Below are positions 1 to 7,947 of a stretch of DNA of 38,077 nucleotides, one piece after another; the stretch's first letter is position 1, and every line of letters begins with the position of its first letter. The notes below the pieces were generated by a model. The model saw only the letters and a list, made by a program, of their open reading frames with translations, did not search any database and was not told the DNA's origin. Origin of the DNA: an uncultured Prevotellaceae bacterium (GTDB lineage Bacteria > Bacteroidota > Bacteroidia > Bacteroidales > Bacteroidaceae); assembly GCA_900320585.1 (NCBI GenBank), contig ONSV01000018.1:1-38077 (forward strand), given 5' to 3'. Made by a program: the position numbers and the translations under genes.

Positions 1-222
1 CGGTTTTGCAAGGGTGTGCCGTCGCTGGCCGACTGTATGGAGAACATGACGCGCTTCACGGGCCGTATGGACCTTTTCGAGTTTGTGGCCAGAGCGTATG
101 TGGCAGCCCGCGGACTGCCCCCTTCTGCCGTCGACCAGCTGATAGCGCAAAAACAGCATCACGACGCACGGTGGGTGCGCCGGAAACGGCTCACGGGATG
201 GTTAAAAAAATGGTTTAAATAA
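1..222 (+). CDS. C-terminal end of an unidentified protein (5' truncated by window)
   Basis: An open frame runs from the left edge to a TAA at 220-222 and gives the last 73 residues of a protein whose start lies outside the window. The tail is basic, with arginine, lysine and tryptophan clustered in the last 20 residues, and has no transmembrane segment. I do not recognise the family. It converges on the envelope operon transcribed from the other strand and is followed at once by a palindromic terminator. Being next to a CDP-alditol/phosphocholine-type gene pair makes a surface-glycan role possible, but nothing in the fragment shows this. Confidence 0.6.
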   Translation, partial: RFCKGVPSLADCMENMTRFTGRMDLFEFVARAYVAARGLPPSAVDQLIAQKQHHDARWVRRKRLTGWLKKWFK

Positions 223-229
223 TGGTTTT

Positions 230-260
230 GAATCCACCGAGCTCGGAGGATTCTGTTTTT
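230..260 (+). terminator. Palindromic intrinsic terminator
   Basis: GAATCC (230-235) and CCGAG (237-241) pair with CTCGG (242-246) and GGATTC (248-253), with a single A-A mismatch. The stem is followed by TGTTTTT. It sits 7 bases after the stop of the plus-strand partial gene and touches the stop of the opposing nucleotidyltransferase gene. The T-tract favours the plus direction; the stem could also slow transcription from the other side. Confidence 0.7.
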
Positions 261-1032
261 ATTCTATGGTTTCTTCTCCTTGGCTCTTGAGCAGGGCTTT
301 TACATGCTCGTAGTCTTCCACGGTGTCGAGTTCGTAGGAGAGATAAGGGGTGGTGTCTACCACCTTGAAGGTATGGCCCTGCGGAATCAGGCGCTCGAAA
401 GCCCGCTCATAGAAGATGTCGATGAGTCCCTCTTTTAGAATCATGGTGTCGAGCTCGCGGTAGAGCGCCTGGCTGTATGCAGGCGAGAATTTCTCGATGC
501 CCACCGACTCGCCCACGGCGTCCTCGATACGGCAGGTCTTGCTGATCTCGGTGATATTCCCCTCGCCGTCGACCACGATCTTCATCTCTTCCTCTCCCAA
601 AGGATGGCGGTTGAGCGCCAGTGCGCTTCCCTCCTGTTGCGCCACGGCCACGATGGCCTGTGGGTCGCAGTAGATGTCGCTGTCCATGAGCAGGAACTCC
701 TCGTCGCGCACCACCTTTCCGGCCATCCACAGCGAGTAGATGTTGTTGTTGTTGGCGTAGTCGGTGTTGTCGAGGAAGATGATCTCCATCTGTGGATAGT
801 GTGTCAGCAGGAAATCACGTATCATCTCGGCCTTGAAGCCCGTGACCACTACCAGGCGCTCCACACCCACCATGCGCATGGCATCGACGGTGCGCTCGAG
901 CAGGTTGCGGTGTCCTAAGGGGAGCAGGCATTTGGGACGGTCGTTGGTGAGGGGGCGCAGGCGGCGGGCCATGCCGGCAGCCAGGATGACGCCTGTGGTG
1001 ATGGGGTGCTGTAGGGTAGGATATTCGTTCAT
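259..1032 (-). CDS. LicC-like nucleotidyltransferase (CTP:phosphocholine cytidylyltransferase-like)
   Basis: A 257-residue member of the GT-A-fold sugar-phosphate/phosphoalcohol nucleotidyltransferases. The signature loop LAAGMARRLRPLT with the following RPKCLLPL (about residues 17-39) binds the NTP. DSD at 117-119 supplies the metal-binding aspartates. The stretch DYANNNNIYSLW (about 91-102) and the C-terminal YELDTVEDYEHV resemble LicC, which makes CDP-choline, more than RmlA or GalU. It is probably cytoplasmic and makes a CDP- or NDP-activated head group. It is the last gene of the envelope operon, 55 bases after the CDP-alditol-phosphotransferase-like gene, which could use its product. 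The exact substrate (phosphocholine, phosphoethanolamine, an alditol phosphate or a sugar phosphate) is inferred only from resemblance. Confidence 0.8.
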   Translation of the reverse strand: MNEYPTLQHPITTGVILAAGMARRLRPLTNDRPKCLLPLGHRNLLERTVDAMRMVGVERLVVVTGFKAEMIRDFLLTHYPQMEIIFLDNTDYANNNNIYSLWMAGKVVRDEEFLLMDSDIYCDPQAIVAVAQQEGSALALNRHPLGEEEMKIVVDGEGNITEISKTCRIEDAVGESVGIEKFSPAYSQALYRELDTMILKEGLIDIFYERAFERLIPQGHTFKVVDTTPYLSYELDTVEDYEHVKALLKSQGEETIE

Positions 1033-1087
1033 TTTCTCAGGATGGGTTGATAGGGAATGATGATGTGAGGCATCGGGAAGCGGCAGG

Positions 1088-2137
1088 TTATCGCTTCACG
1101 CGCCCGAATGTCTTGATGCTGGTGTATTTGCGCCAGAGATTGAGGCGGCGGTAGGGAGGCACGCCATGGCGGCGGATGTAGTCGCGTGCACCCTCGAGCA
1201 TGCGGTGGGCCACCTGGCCGTCGAGGTAGGGGTCGTAGTTGTCGATTATCCACTGCCGGCGCTCCTTCATGGTGTCGTGCTCCACCACCTCGTCGTAGGC
1301 GCTGAGGAGCTCGTCGGGCGACTTGATGTCGCGCCAGTAGAACTCCTTTGAGGCTGCCCTGAGGGTGATGACGGGCTTGTTGAGCAGCAGGAACTCATAG
1401 ATGGTCGATGAGGTGTCGGTGAGCATGGCATCGGCCATGAGCATGTATTTGGTCACCGAATGGTCGTCGACCCAAATGATGCCCTCCTGGCGTGCGGCCA
1501 GTTGACGGTAGGCCTCCACCCATTCGGGTTTGGTAAGTGGGTGCAGCTTGATGAGGGTGAGCACGTCGCGCTGCTGCGCGAGGTTGGCCAGGGCCTCCTC
1601 CATATAGGGCAGCGAGGTGAGGCTGGGCGAGAAAGTGGGAGCGTAGAGCAGGATACGGCTCCGTCCGCTCTCGCCGAGCAGTCGCTGGCGCTCGTCGTCG
1701 AAGGCATGGAGGTGGTTGAAAATCCAGTCTTGCCGTGGCCATCCTGTCTCGAGCACTTCGAAGTCGCCATATTTCTTGGCGAGTTGCTTGAAACGAGGTG
1801 TGAAGAACGGCCCTTGGGTGAAGTAGGTGTCGAAATAGCGGCGTATCACCCAATGGTCTTTCTTCTCTGCGGCGTAGCCATGGAACACCTCGATTTTCAC
1901 CCCAGGCAGGTAGTAGGGAACGATGTTGCCCGGCACGAAGATGGCCTCGGGCGAGAAGTCGTAGACCTCTTGCATGACGGTGGTCCACCTCACTTTCCCA
2001 TCGAGGGGAAATTGTGGTATCCGCTTCTGGTGCACGTACCACAGCACGTCGTTGCCACCCTCGCGTTCGGCCTCCTCGCCGATGGGCGAGAGGATATCGA
2101 TGGCATACTTGTTCTCGCAGAATAATACGATTCTCAT
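1088..2137 (-). CDS. CDP-glycerol glycerophosphotransferase-like (TagB/TagF family) protein
   Basis: A 349-residue protein of the Glyphos_transf family, whose known members move glycerol- or ribitol-phosphate from CDP-alditols onto teichoic-acid or capsule acceptors at the membrane. The C-terminal half carries the family's features: LYAPTF (about 193), IKLHPL (about 222), and the segment with DAMLTDTSSTIYEFLLLNKPVI, where Asp-Thr-Ser-Ser is the nucleotide-binding turn. The N-terminal half is shorter than in Gram-positive TagF, as is usual for single-domain Bacteroidetes members. No signal peptide or transmembrane helix is evident, so it is probably peripheral. It lies between upp and the LicC-like gene. 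Together they suggest phospho-head-group decoration of a surface glycan or lipid. Acceptor and donor are unknown. Confidence 0.82.
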   Translation of the reverse strand: MRIVLFCENKYAIDILSPIGEEAEREGGNDVLWYVHQKRIPQFPLDGKVRWTTVMQEVYDFSPEAIFVPGNIVPYYLPGVKIEVFHGYAAEKKDHWVIRRYFDTYFTQGPFFTPRFKQLAKKYGDFEVLETGWPRQDWIFNHLHAFDDERQRLLGESGRSRILLYAPTFSPSLTSLPYMEEALANLAQQRDVLTLIKLHPLTKPEWVEAYRQLAARQEGIIWVDDHSVTKYMLMADAMLTDTSSTIYEFLLLNKPVITLRAASKEFYWRDIKSPDELLSAYDEVVEHDTMKERRQWIIDNYDPYLDGQVAHRMLEGARDYIRRHGVPPYRRLNLWRKYTSIKTFGRVKR

Positions 2138-2184
2138 TTTTTACTCTGTTTTTGTGGAAGGGCAGGATAGCTGCCACCCACCCA

Positions 2185-2844
2185 TTACAGTTTGTCGCCG
2201 AAGCAGAGGTCGCCGGCGTCGCCGAATCCCGGCACGATGTACTTGTGCTCGTTCATGCCCGGGTCGATGGTGGCGCACCATACGGTGGTCTTCTCCTCGG
2301 GGAAGGTCTTCTTGATGTGCGCGATGCCCTCGGGGGTGGCGATGACGCAGCACACATGGATGCGCTTGGGCGTGCCCTTCGAGAGGAAGGCCTTGTAGCC
2401 CAGTTCCATACTGCCACCAGTGGCGAGCATGGGGTCGGCGATGATGAGGGTCTTCTCGTCGATGCTGGGGGTGGCCAGGTATTCCACATGGATGCCCACC
2501 TTGTGGTGCTCCTCGTCGGTGTACTCGCGGTAGGCACTCACGAAAGCGTTCCCGGCATGGTCGAAGATGTTGAGGAACCCGGCGTGGAAGGGCAGTCCGG
2601 CACGGAAGATGGTGGCGAGCACCAGTTTGTCGACAGGCACGTTCACCTTGGCGATGCCCAGTGGTGTGGCGATGTTGCGCTGTTCGTAGTCGAGGGTTTT
2701 CGAGATTTCATAGGCCATCATCTCGCCGACGCGTGTCACGTTGTTGCGGAAGAGCAGTCGGTTCTTCTGGTAGTCCTTGTCGCGGATCTCGGCCAAATAC
2801 TGGTTGACGATGGTGTTTTGTTCGCTGAGGTTGATGATTTTCAT
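2185..2844 (-). CDS. upp: Uracil phosphoribosyltransferase
   Basis: A 219-residue cytosolic salvage enzyme that makes UMP from uracil and PRPP. The PRPP loop is DPMLATGGS at 137-145, and the uracil-binding C-terminus reads PGFGDAGDLCFGD near 204-217. The length fits the family. Its stop codon is 47 bases upstream of the TagB/TagF-like start, and it begins 11 bases after the acyltransferase, so it seems to be a pyrimidine-salvage gene carried inside an envelope operon. A link to supplying UTP or CTP for nucleotide-activated precursors is possible but only inferred. Confidence 0.95.
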   Translation of the reverse strand: MKIINLSEQNTIVNQYLAEIRDKDYQKNRLLFRNNVTRVGEMMAYEISKTLDYEQRNIATPLGIAKVNVPVDKLVLATIFRAGLPFHAGFLNIFDHAGNAFVSAYREYTDEEHHKVGIHVEYLATPSIDEKTLIIADPMLATGGSMELGYKAFLSKGTPKRIHVCCVIATPEGIAHIKKTFPEEKTTVWCATIDPGMNEHKYIVPGFGDAGDLCFGDKL

Positions 2845-2855
2845 TATAGTATGAG

Positions 2856-3794
2856 TTAAAGGGTTTCGCGTGGGATGACCTTCTTGCCCACCATCACGAA
2901 GCGGCGGTCGAACTCCTCATGGGTTCGTTTCCAGCGGTTGTGGCTCCAGAGGTAGAAGCGTGGCTCGCGGCGGATGGTCTGCTCGAGCATCTGGAAGAAC
3001 TGCCGGATGATGGCGTTCTCCTCCATCTCGTTGGGGGTGGTGGTGATGAGCTTGAATTCGACGATGTAGTGGCCCCGACAGGGGCGCTGCATTTCGACGT
3101 AGAACACGGCGTTGTTCATTTTCCGCATGAGTGTCTCGCCGTTGGTGAACACGGGCGTGTCGTGATTGAGGAAAGGCAGCCACAGGTGGATGTTGTTCCA
3201 TTTGGGTGTCTGGTCGGAAATGTATCCGAAGAGCGACATACGACCCTCGCGGCGGTAGTTGATGAGATAGCGCAGCACGTCTTTCTTGGGTATGCACACC
3301 CCGCCCAGGTGTTGCCGCAGGTCGATGAAGAGCTGGTCGAACATCTTGTTGTAGAGCGGGTGGTAGATGAGTCCCATCACGGCCTCTGGATAGCGCTTGA
3401 AAGCCAGTCCGGTGGTGGAGAGGTACTCCCAGTTGCAGTAGTGCCCGAGGATGGCGGCGCAGGTCTGTCCGCGGTCGAAACATTCCTCCATTTGCTCCAC
3501 GCCCCTGAACTCCACGTGTTCGAGCAAGCGCTTGGGCGAGATGGAGAGCAGTTTGATGGTCTCCACGAAGTAGTCGCAGAGGAAGTGGTAGAACCCACGC
3601 TCGATGCTCCTCAGCTCGTGCTGGTCTTTCTCCGGGAACGAGGTCTCGAGGTTGTGCCGCACCACCTGCTTGCGGTATCCCACGAGCCTGTAGACGAGCA
3701 TGTAGAAGATGTCGGAGAAGACATAGAGCACCCTGAAGGGCAGCAGCGAGATGACGTAGAACAGCGCGTGGACGATGGGGTAGATGATTCTCAT
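2856..3794 (-). CDS. LpxL/HtrB-family lysophospholipid (lipid A) acyltransferase
   Basis: A 312-residue membrane-anchored acyltransferase. An N-terminal hydrophobic segment (about residues 3-38) is followed by the catalytic HX4E motif at His118-Glu123 (HYCNWE). The overall plan matches the LpxL/LpxM family, which adds secondary acyl chains to lipid A or related lipids at the inner membrane. Start: the ATG at 3794 overlaps the stop of the ABC transporter (ATGA, 4 bases). An upstream in-frame extension would run inside the transporter gene and is basic and not conserved in character, so I rejected it. Coupling to an MsbA-like flippase supports a lipid A or outer-membrane lipid role. The exact acyl donor and acceptor cannot be read from the sequence. 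Confidence 0.88.
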   Translation of the reverse strand: MRIIYPIVHALFYVISLLPFRVLYVFSDIFYMLVYRLVGYRKQVVRHNLETSFPEKDQHELRSIERGFYHFLCDYFVETIKLLSISPKRLLEHVEFRGVEQMEECFDRGQTCAAILGHYCNWEYLSTTGLAFKRYPEAVMGLIYHPLYNKMFDQLFIDLRQHLGGVCIPKKDVLRYLINYRREGRMSLFGYISDQTPKWNNIHLWLPFLNHDTPVFTNGETLMRKMNNAVFYVEMQRPCRGHYIVEFKLITTTPNEMEENAIIRQFFQMLEQTIRREPRFYLWSHNRWKRTHEEFDRRFVMVGKKVIPRETL

Positions 3795-5620
3795 GAGGCT
3801 TGCATGTCGTGAAGTTTCTTGTAGTATCCGTTGGCGGCGATGAGGCTCTCGTGGGTGCCGCGCTCCACGATGCGCCCCTCGTGGAGCACGCAAATCTCGG
3901 TGGCGTTGCGGATGGTGGAGAGGCGGTGGGCGATGGCCACGGTGGTGCGCGTCTTCATCAGTCGCTCGAGCGCGTCTTGTACCAGTCGCTCGCTCTCGGT
4001 GTCGAGGGCCGAGGTGGCCTCGTCGAGGATGAGGATGGGCGGGTTCTTCAGGATGGCCCTGGCGATGCTCACACGCTGGCGCTGACCACCCGAGAGTCGT
4101 CCGCCGCGGTCGCCCACGAAGGTGTCGTAGCCATTCTCCGAGGCCATGATGAACTCGTGAGCGTTGGCAATCTTGGCTGCCTCCTCCACCTGTTCGCGGG
4201 TGGCCTCGGGCACACCGAAGGCGATGTTATTGAAGAAGCTGTCGTTGAAGAGAATTGACTCCTGATTGACGTTGCCGATGAGCTGCCTGAGGTCGTGCAC
4301 GCCCAGGTCGCGCACGTTGATGCCATCGATGAGCACCTCGCCCTCCTGCACGTCGTAGTAGCGCGGTATGAGGTCGACGAGTGTCGACTTCCCGCTTCCG
4401 CTCTGTCCGACGAGGGCGATGGTCTGTCCTTTGGGTATGGTGAGGCAGATGTCGCGGAGCACCCACTGCTCACCGTATTTGAACGACACGTGGCGGAACT
4501 CTATCTCGTGGTTGAATCCATGGATGGGACGGGGGGTTTCGGGGTCCTTGATGTCGATCTCTGCCAGCAGAATCTTGTCGACGCGCTCCATCGAGGCGAG
4601 TCCCTTGGGGATGTTGTATCCTGCCTTGGAGAATTCCTTCAGCGGGTTGATGATGCTGTAGAGCATCACGAGGTAGTAGATGAAGATGGGACCCGAGAGG
4701 GTCTGGTTGTTGAGCACGAGCACGCCGCCGAACCACAGCACGATGACAATCATCACCGTACCGAGGAATTCGCTCATGGGGTGCGCCATCGACTGCCGGA
4801 TATTGACGCGCATGATGTCGTTGCGGTAGGCCGTGTTCACCTTGTCGAACCGGTTGTTCATCTTCTCCTCGGCGCAGAAGGCCTTGATGATGCGCAGTCC
4901 GCCGAGCGTCTCCTCCACCTGGCTCATCGTGTCGCTCCAGAGCGCCTGCGCCTTGATGGATTTCTTCTTGAGCTTGCGCCCCACGAAGCCCATGAACCAG
5001 CCCATGATGGGTACGATGACAAGGGTGAAGAGGGTGAGTTGCCATGAGATGAAGAGCAGGATGCCGAAATATCCGATGATGAGGATAGGATTCTTGAAGA
5101 GCATGTCGAGGCTCGACATGATGGAGTTCTCTATCTCCTGCACATCACCGCTCATGCGTGCGATGATGTCGCCCTTGCGCTCCTCGGAGAAGAATCCCAG
5201 CGACTGCGAGGTGATTTTGTGGTAGAGCTGGTTGCGGATGTCGCGTACCACACCGGTGCGGATGGGGATGATGGTGGCCGAGGAGAGGAAGTAGGCACCG
5301 GTCTTGAGGAAGGTCATCACCGCGAGGAAGAGTCCGATGACGAGCAGGGTGGTGGTGGGTCCGAACTGTGCGATGAGCTGGTTGACGTAGTAGTTCATGT
5401 TGTTCATGAGCACCTCCTGGATGTGGCCCCAGTCCCATTCCATGAGCGAGGTGGCCGTCTTGGCGTCGCCCGTCTGGAAGAGGATCTGCAAGATGGGGAT
5501 GAGCGCGGCGAAGGAGAAGATGTTGAGCACCACGGAGAGGATGTTGAACAACACCGACAACACCAGGTATTTCTTATAGGGAGGTATGAACCGCCTCAGT
5601 ACTTGTAGGAATTCACGCAT
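3791..5620 (-). CDS. MsbA-like ABC exporter (fused permease and ATPase)
   Basis: A 609-residue half-transporter. The transmembrane domain has about six helices in residues 15-345; the nucleotide-binding domain follows from about 372. Walker A is GQSGSGKST (405-413), the ABC signature LSGGQRQR (509-516), Walker B ILILDE (529-534) and the H-loop His565. All catalytic residues are present. The homodimer is expected in the inner membrane, flipping a lipid or lipid-linked molecule. Translational coupling (ATGA overlap) to an LpxL-like acyltransferase favours an MsbA-type lipid A flippase role; drug or other lipid export cannot be excluded. The gene starts 18 bases after miaB ends. Confidence 0.88.
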   Translation of the reverse strand: MREFLQVLRRFIPPYKKYLVLSVLFNILSVVLNIFSFAALIPILQILFQTGDAKTATSLMEWDWGHIQEVLMNNMNYYVNQLIAQFGPTTTLLVIGLFLAVMTFLKTGAYFLSSATIIPIRTGVVRDIRNQLYHKITSQSLGFFSEERKGDIIARMSGDVQEIENSIMSSLDMLFKNPILIIGYFGILLFISWQLTLFTLVIVPIMGWFMGFVGRKLKKKSIKAQALWSDTMSQVEETLGGLRIIKAFCAEEKMNNRFDKVNTAYRNDIMRVNIRQSMAHPMSEFLGTVMIVIVLWFGGVLVLNNQTLSGPIFIYYLVMLYSIINPLKEFSKAGYNIPKGLASMERVDKILLAEIDIKDPETPRPIHGFNHEIEFRHVSFKYGEQWVLRDICLTIPKGQTIALVGQSGSGKSTLVDLIPRYYDVQEGEVLIDGINVRDLGVHDLRQLIGNVNQESILFNDSFFNNIAFGVPEATREQVEEAAKIANAHEFIMASENGYDTFVGDRGGRLSGGQRQRVSIARAILKNPPILILDEATSALDTESERLVQDALERLMKTRTTVAIAHRLSTIRNATEICVLHEGRIVERGTHESLIAANGYYKKLHDMQAS

Positions 5621-5638
5621 AGGGTAGGATGATGCAGG

Positions 5639-6958
5639 TTATAGGGTGGCATGTCCCAGCAGGGTGGCGCTGGTGGCACTGGTGATGGTCACGGGCACGG
5701 TCTCGCCGATGTGGTGTGTGCCGCGGTCGAAGACCACGGCCTTGTTTTGCTCGTTGCGCCCCATGAGCTGGTCGCGTGAGCGCTTGCTGAATCCCTCGAC
5801 GAGCACGTCGAAGGTCTTCCCCACATCGCGGCGGTTGGCCTCGGCCGAGAGTTCGGTCTGCAGGGCGATGAGCTGGTTGAGGCGGCGAATCTTCTCCTCC
5901 TCGGGCACATCATCGGGCAGGTGCTTCGAGGCGTAGGTTCCAGGCCGCTCGCTGTATTTGAACATGAAGGCCGAGTCGTAGCCCACCTCGCGCATGAGTG
6001 AGAGCGAGAGCTCATGGTCGGCCTCGGTCTCGCTGTGGTAGCCCACGAAGATGTCGGTGGAGAGCCCACAGTCGGGGATGATGCGGCGGATGGCCTCCAC
6101 GCGCGAGAGATACCACTCGCGGGTGTACTTGCGGTTCATCAGTCGCAGGATGCGGTCGCTGCCGCTCTGTACGGGCAGGTGGATGTGCCGGCACACGTTG
6201 GGGATGTCGGCGATGACGTGGAGTGTCTCGTCGCTCATGTCCTTGGGGTGCGAGGTGGTGAAGCGCACGCGCATGGTGGGCACCTTCTCGGCCACCATGC
6301 GGAGGAGCAGGGGGAAGGTGATGTCGCGCCCGCTCTCGGTGGAGTGGTAGGAGTTGACATTCTGTCCGAGCAGCGTCACCTCCTTGTATCCGCGTGCCTG
6401 CAGGTCGGCCACCTCGCGCAGGATGCTCTCCACGTCGCGTGAGCGCTCGCGCCCTCGCGTATAGGGCACGATGCAGTAGTGGCAGAAGTTGTTGCAGCCG
6501 CGCATGATGCTCACGAAACCGCCTATGTGGTTGCCGGCGATGCGCTGCGGCACGACGTCGCGGTAGGTCTCGGTGGTGGAGAGCTCGATGTTGATGGCTT
6601 TCAGGCCCAGTTCGGCCTGCGCCGTGAGGTCGGGCAGGTTGAGGTAGGCATCGGGTCCGGCCACGATGTCGGCATGGTGGTTGTTGATGAGGTCGTCTCT
6701 CACCCGCTCGGCCATACAGCCGAGCACGCCGAGGATGCGGTGGCGTGAGCGCAGGTTTTCGGCATGCAAGGTGTCGAGGCGTCGGTAAATCTTGTTCTCG
6801 GCGTTCTCACGCACCGAGCAGGTGTTCAGAAAAACGGCATCGGCCTCCTCGGCCTTGTCGGTCACCTCATATCCGGCCATCTGCATCACCGAGGCCACCA
6901 CTTCGCTGTCGGCCACGTTCATCTGGCATCCGTAGGTTTCGATATATAGTTTTTTCAT
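5639..6958 (-). CDS. miaB: tRNA-2-methylthio-N6-dimethylallyladenosine synthase MiaB
   Basis: A 439-residue radical-SAM methylthiotransferase that turns i6A37 into ms2i6A37 in tRNAs reading UNN codons. The N-terminal UPF0004 domain has its three cluster cysteines at 11 (YGCQMN), 47 (NTCSVR) and 81 (LGCMAE). The radical-SAM triad is Cys155, Cys159 and Cys162 (RGCNNFCHYC), and a TRAM-like domain ends the protein (about 375-439). Start: the ATG at 6958 overlaps the stop of the PAP2 gene by ATGA and gives the canonical MKKLYIETYGC opening. A longer in-frame extension of about 106 residues lies inside the PAP2 gene and was rejected. The gene is a tRNA-modification gene embedded in an envelope operon. 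Confidence 0.96.
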   Translation of the reverse strand: MKKLYIETYGCQMNVADSEVVASVMQMAGYEVTDKAEEADAVFLNTCSVRENAENKIYRRLDTLHAENLRSRHRILGVLGCMAERVRDDLINNHHADIVAGPDAYLNLPDLTAQAELGLKAINIELSTTETYRDVVPQRIAGNHIGGFVSIMRGCNNFCHYCIVPYTRGRERSRDVESILREVADLQARGYKEVTLLGQNVNSYHSTESGRDITFPLLLRMVAEKVPTMRVRFTTSHPKDMSDETLHVIADIPNVCRHIHLPVQSGSDRILRLMNRKYTREWYLSRVEAIRRIIPDCGLSTDIFVGYHSETEADHELSLSLMREVGYDSAFMFKYSERPGTYASKHLPDDVPEEEKIRRLNQLIALQTELSAEANRRDVGKTFDVLVEGFSKRSRDQLMGRNEQNKAVVFDRGTHHIGETVPVTITSATSATLLGHATL

Positions 6959-7947
6959 CTTTTTCTGGTTTTGTTTTGGGTGGACATCTTCTTCGACACC
7001 ATGAGCAGCACGACCCAGCAGAGTAGGCCGCTCAGCAGTCCGGCCAGGGCATCGATGGCATAGTGGGCGAAGATATAGACCGTGGAGAAGAAGAGCAGCG
7101 TGGCGAAGGGGAGCATGACCCAGAAGAGAATCCTCTGCCTGAAGTGCCACGCACAGAGCATGATGACCGTGGTGACGCTCACATGACTGCTGGGGAAGGC
7201 CGCCACGGGGCGCTCTCCGGCTTGGTGGGCATGCTCTACCAGACCATAGAACAGACCTTCTTGGTAGCCGGGGCACGCCATCCTTATCTGGTGATGGTTG
7301 AAATAGTCGTGCAGGTTGGGAAACACGCCCTCGGCTATCTTGTCGGTGCCCACGGCCTCGTAGTAGAACTGTGGTCCGGCCACAGGCACGAGCACGAAGA
7401 TGACATAATGGATGAAGAAGGTGCCGATGAGGATGAACACCACCCGCTCGAAATTATTGGGCTGTGCGAAGAAGATGGCGAGGCATAGGAGTGCCATGAG
7501 AGGGTAGTAGCTCCAGTAGCCCAGGCACATCAGTTCGCTGAAAATGGCATTGCTGCAGTATTTGGAGAAGAGCAGTGCCGGTTGGCAGCCAAACACCGCC
7601 TGCTCCCAAGAGGCGAAGAGATGGTCGAGATTGGGGAAGGTGCGGTTGAGCTCGAAGAGGTCGGGATACCACCAGCTGAGGAGTGCCATCTGCACCACGG
7701 CCCTAGTCATGCGCGTGAAGCGGCATGGGATCATGCGGTAGACCGCCCACATGGCGATGGTGATGGCCAGCACCTTCATCCGTCCCCACACCATGCCATC
7801 GGCATGGGGCAGGCGGTCGTGCATCACGAGCACGAAGCAGAGGGTGACGATGAGATAGGCCATCACCACCCATTCGAAGGCCATCAGACCCTTCTTGGGC
7901 TTCTTCTCCAGTTTGAAGCAGTCAGTGAGCCATTTCATCATAGCCAT
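6955..7947 (-). CDS. PAP2-superfamily membrane protein, Aur1-like
   Basis: A 330-residue polytopic membrane protein with about six to seven hydrophobic segments. PAP2 motifs are AAFPSSHVS (about 249-257, active-site His255) and FAHYAIDALAG (about 293-303, His295 and Asp299). The upstream segment with WEQAVFGCQPALLF (114-127) recalls the Aur1/PAP2_3 branch, which includes inositol-phosphoryl-ceramide and sphingomyelin synthases as well as lipid phosphatases. It may therefore transfer a phospho-head group or hydrolyse a lipid phosphate or pyrophosphate; the sequence alone does not decide. AAGGAG lies 5 bases before the ATG at 7947; an alternative ATG at 7941 forms an ATGA overlap with the upstream gene. 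Its stop overlaps the start of miaB. Confidence 0.82.
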   Translation of the reverse strand: MAMMKWLTDCFKLEKKPKKGLMAFEWVVMAYLIVTLCFVLVMHDRLPHADGMVWGRMKVLAITIAMWAVYRMIPCRFTRMTRAVVQMALLSWWYPDLFELNRTFPNLDHLFASWEQAVFGCQPALLFSKYCSNAIFSELMCLGYWSYYPLMALLCLAIFFAQPNNFERVVFILIGTFFIHYVIFVLVPVAGPQFYYEAVGTDKIAEGVFPNLHDYFNHHQIRMACPGYQEGLFYGLVEHAHQAGERPVAAFPSSHVSVTTVIMLCAWHFRQRILFWVMLPFATLLFFSTVYIFAHYAIDALAGLLSGLLCWVVLLMVSKKMSTQNKTRKR

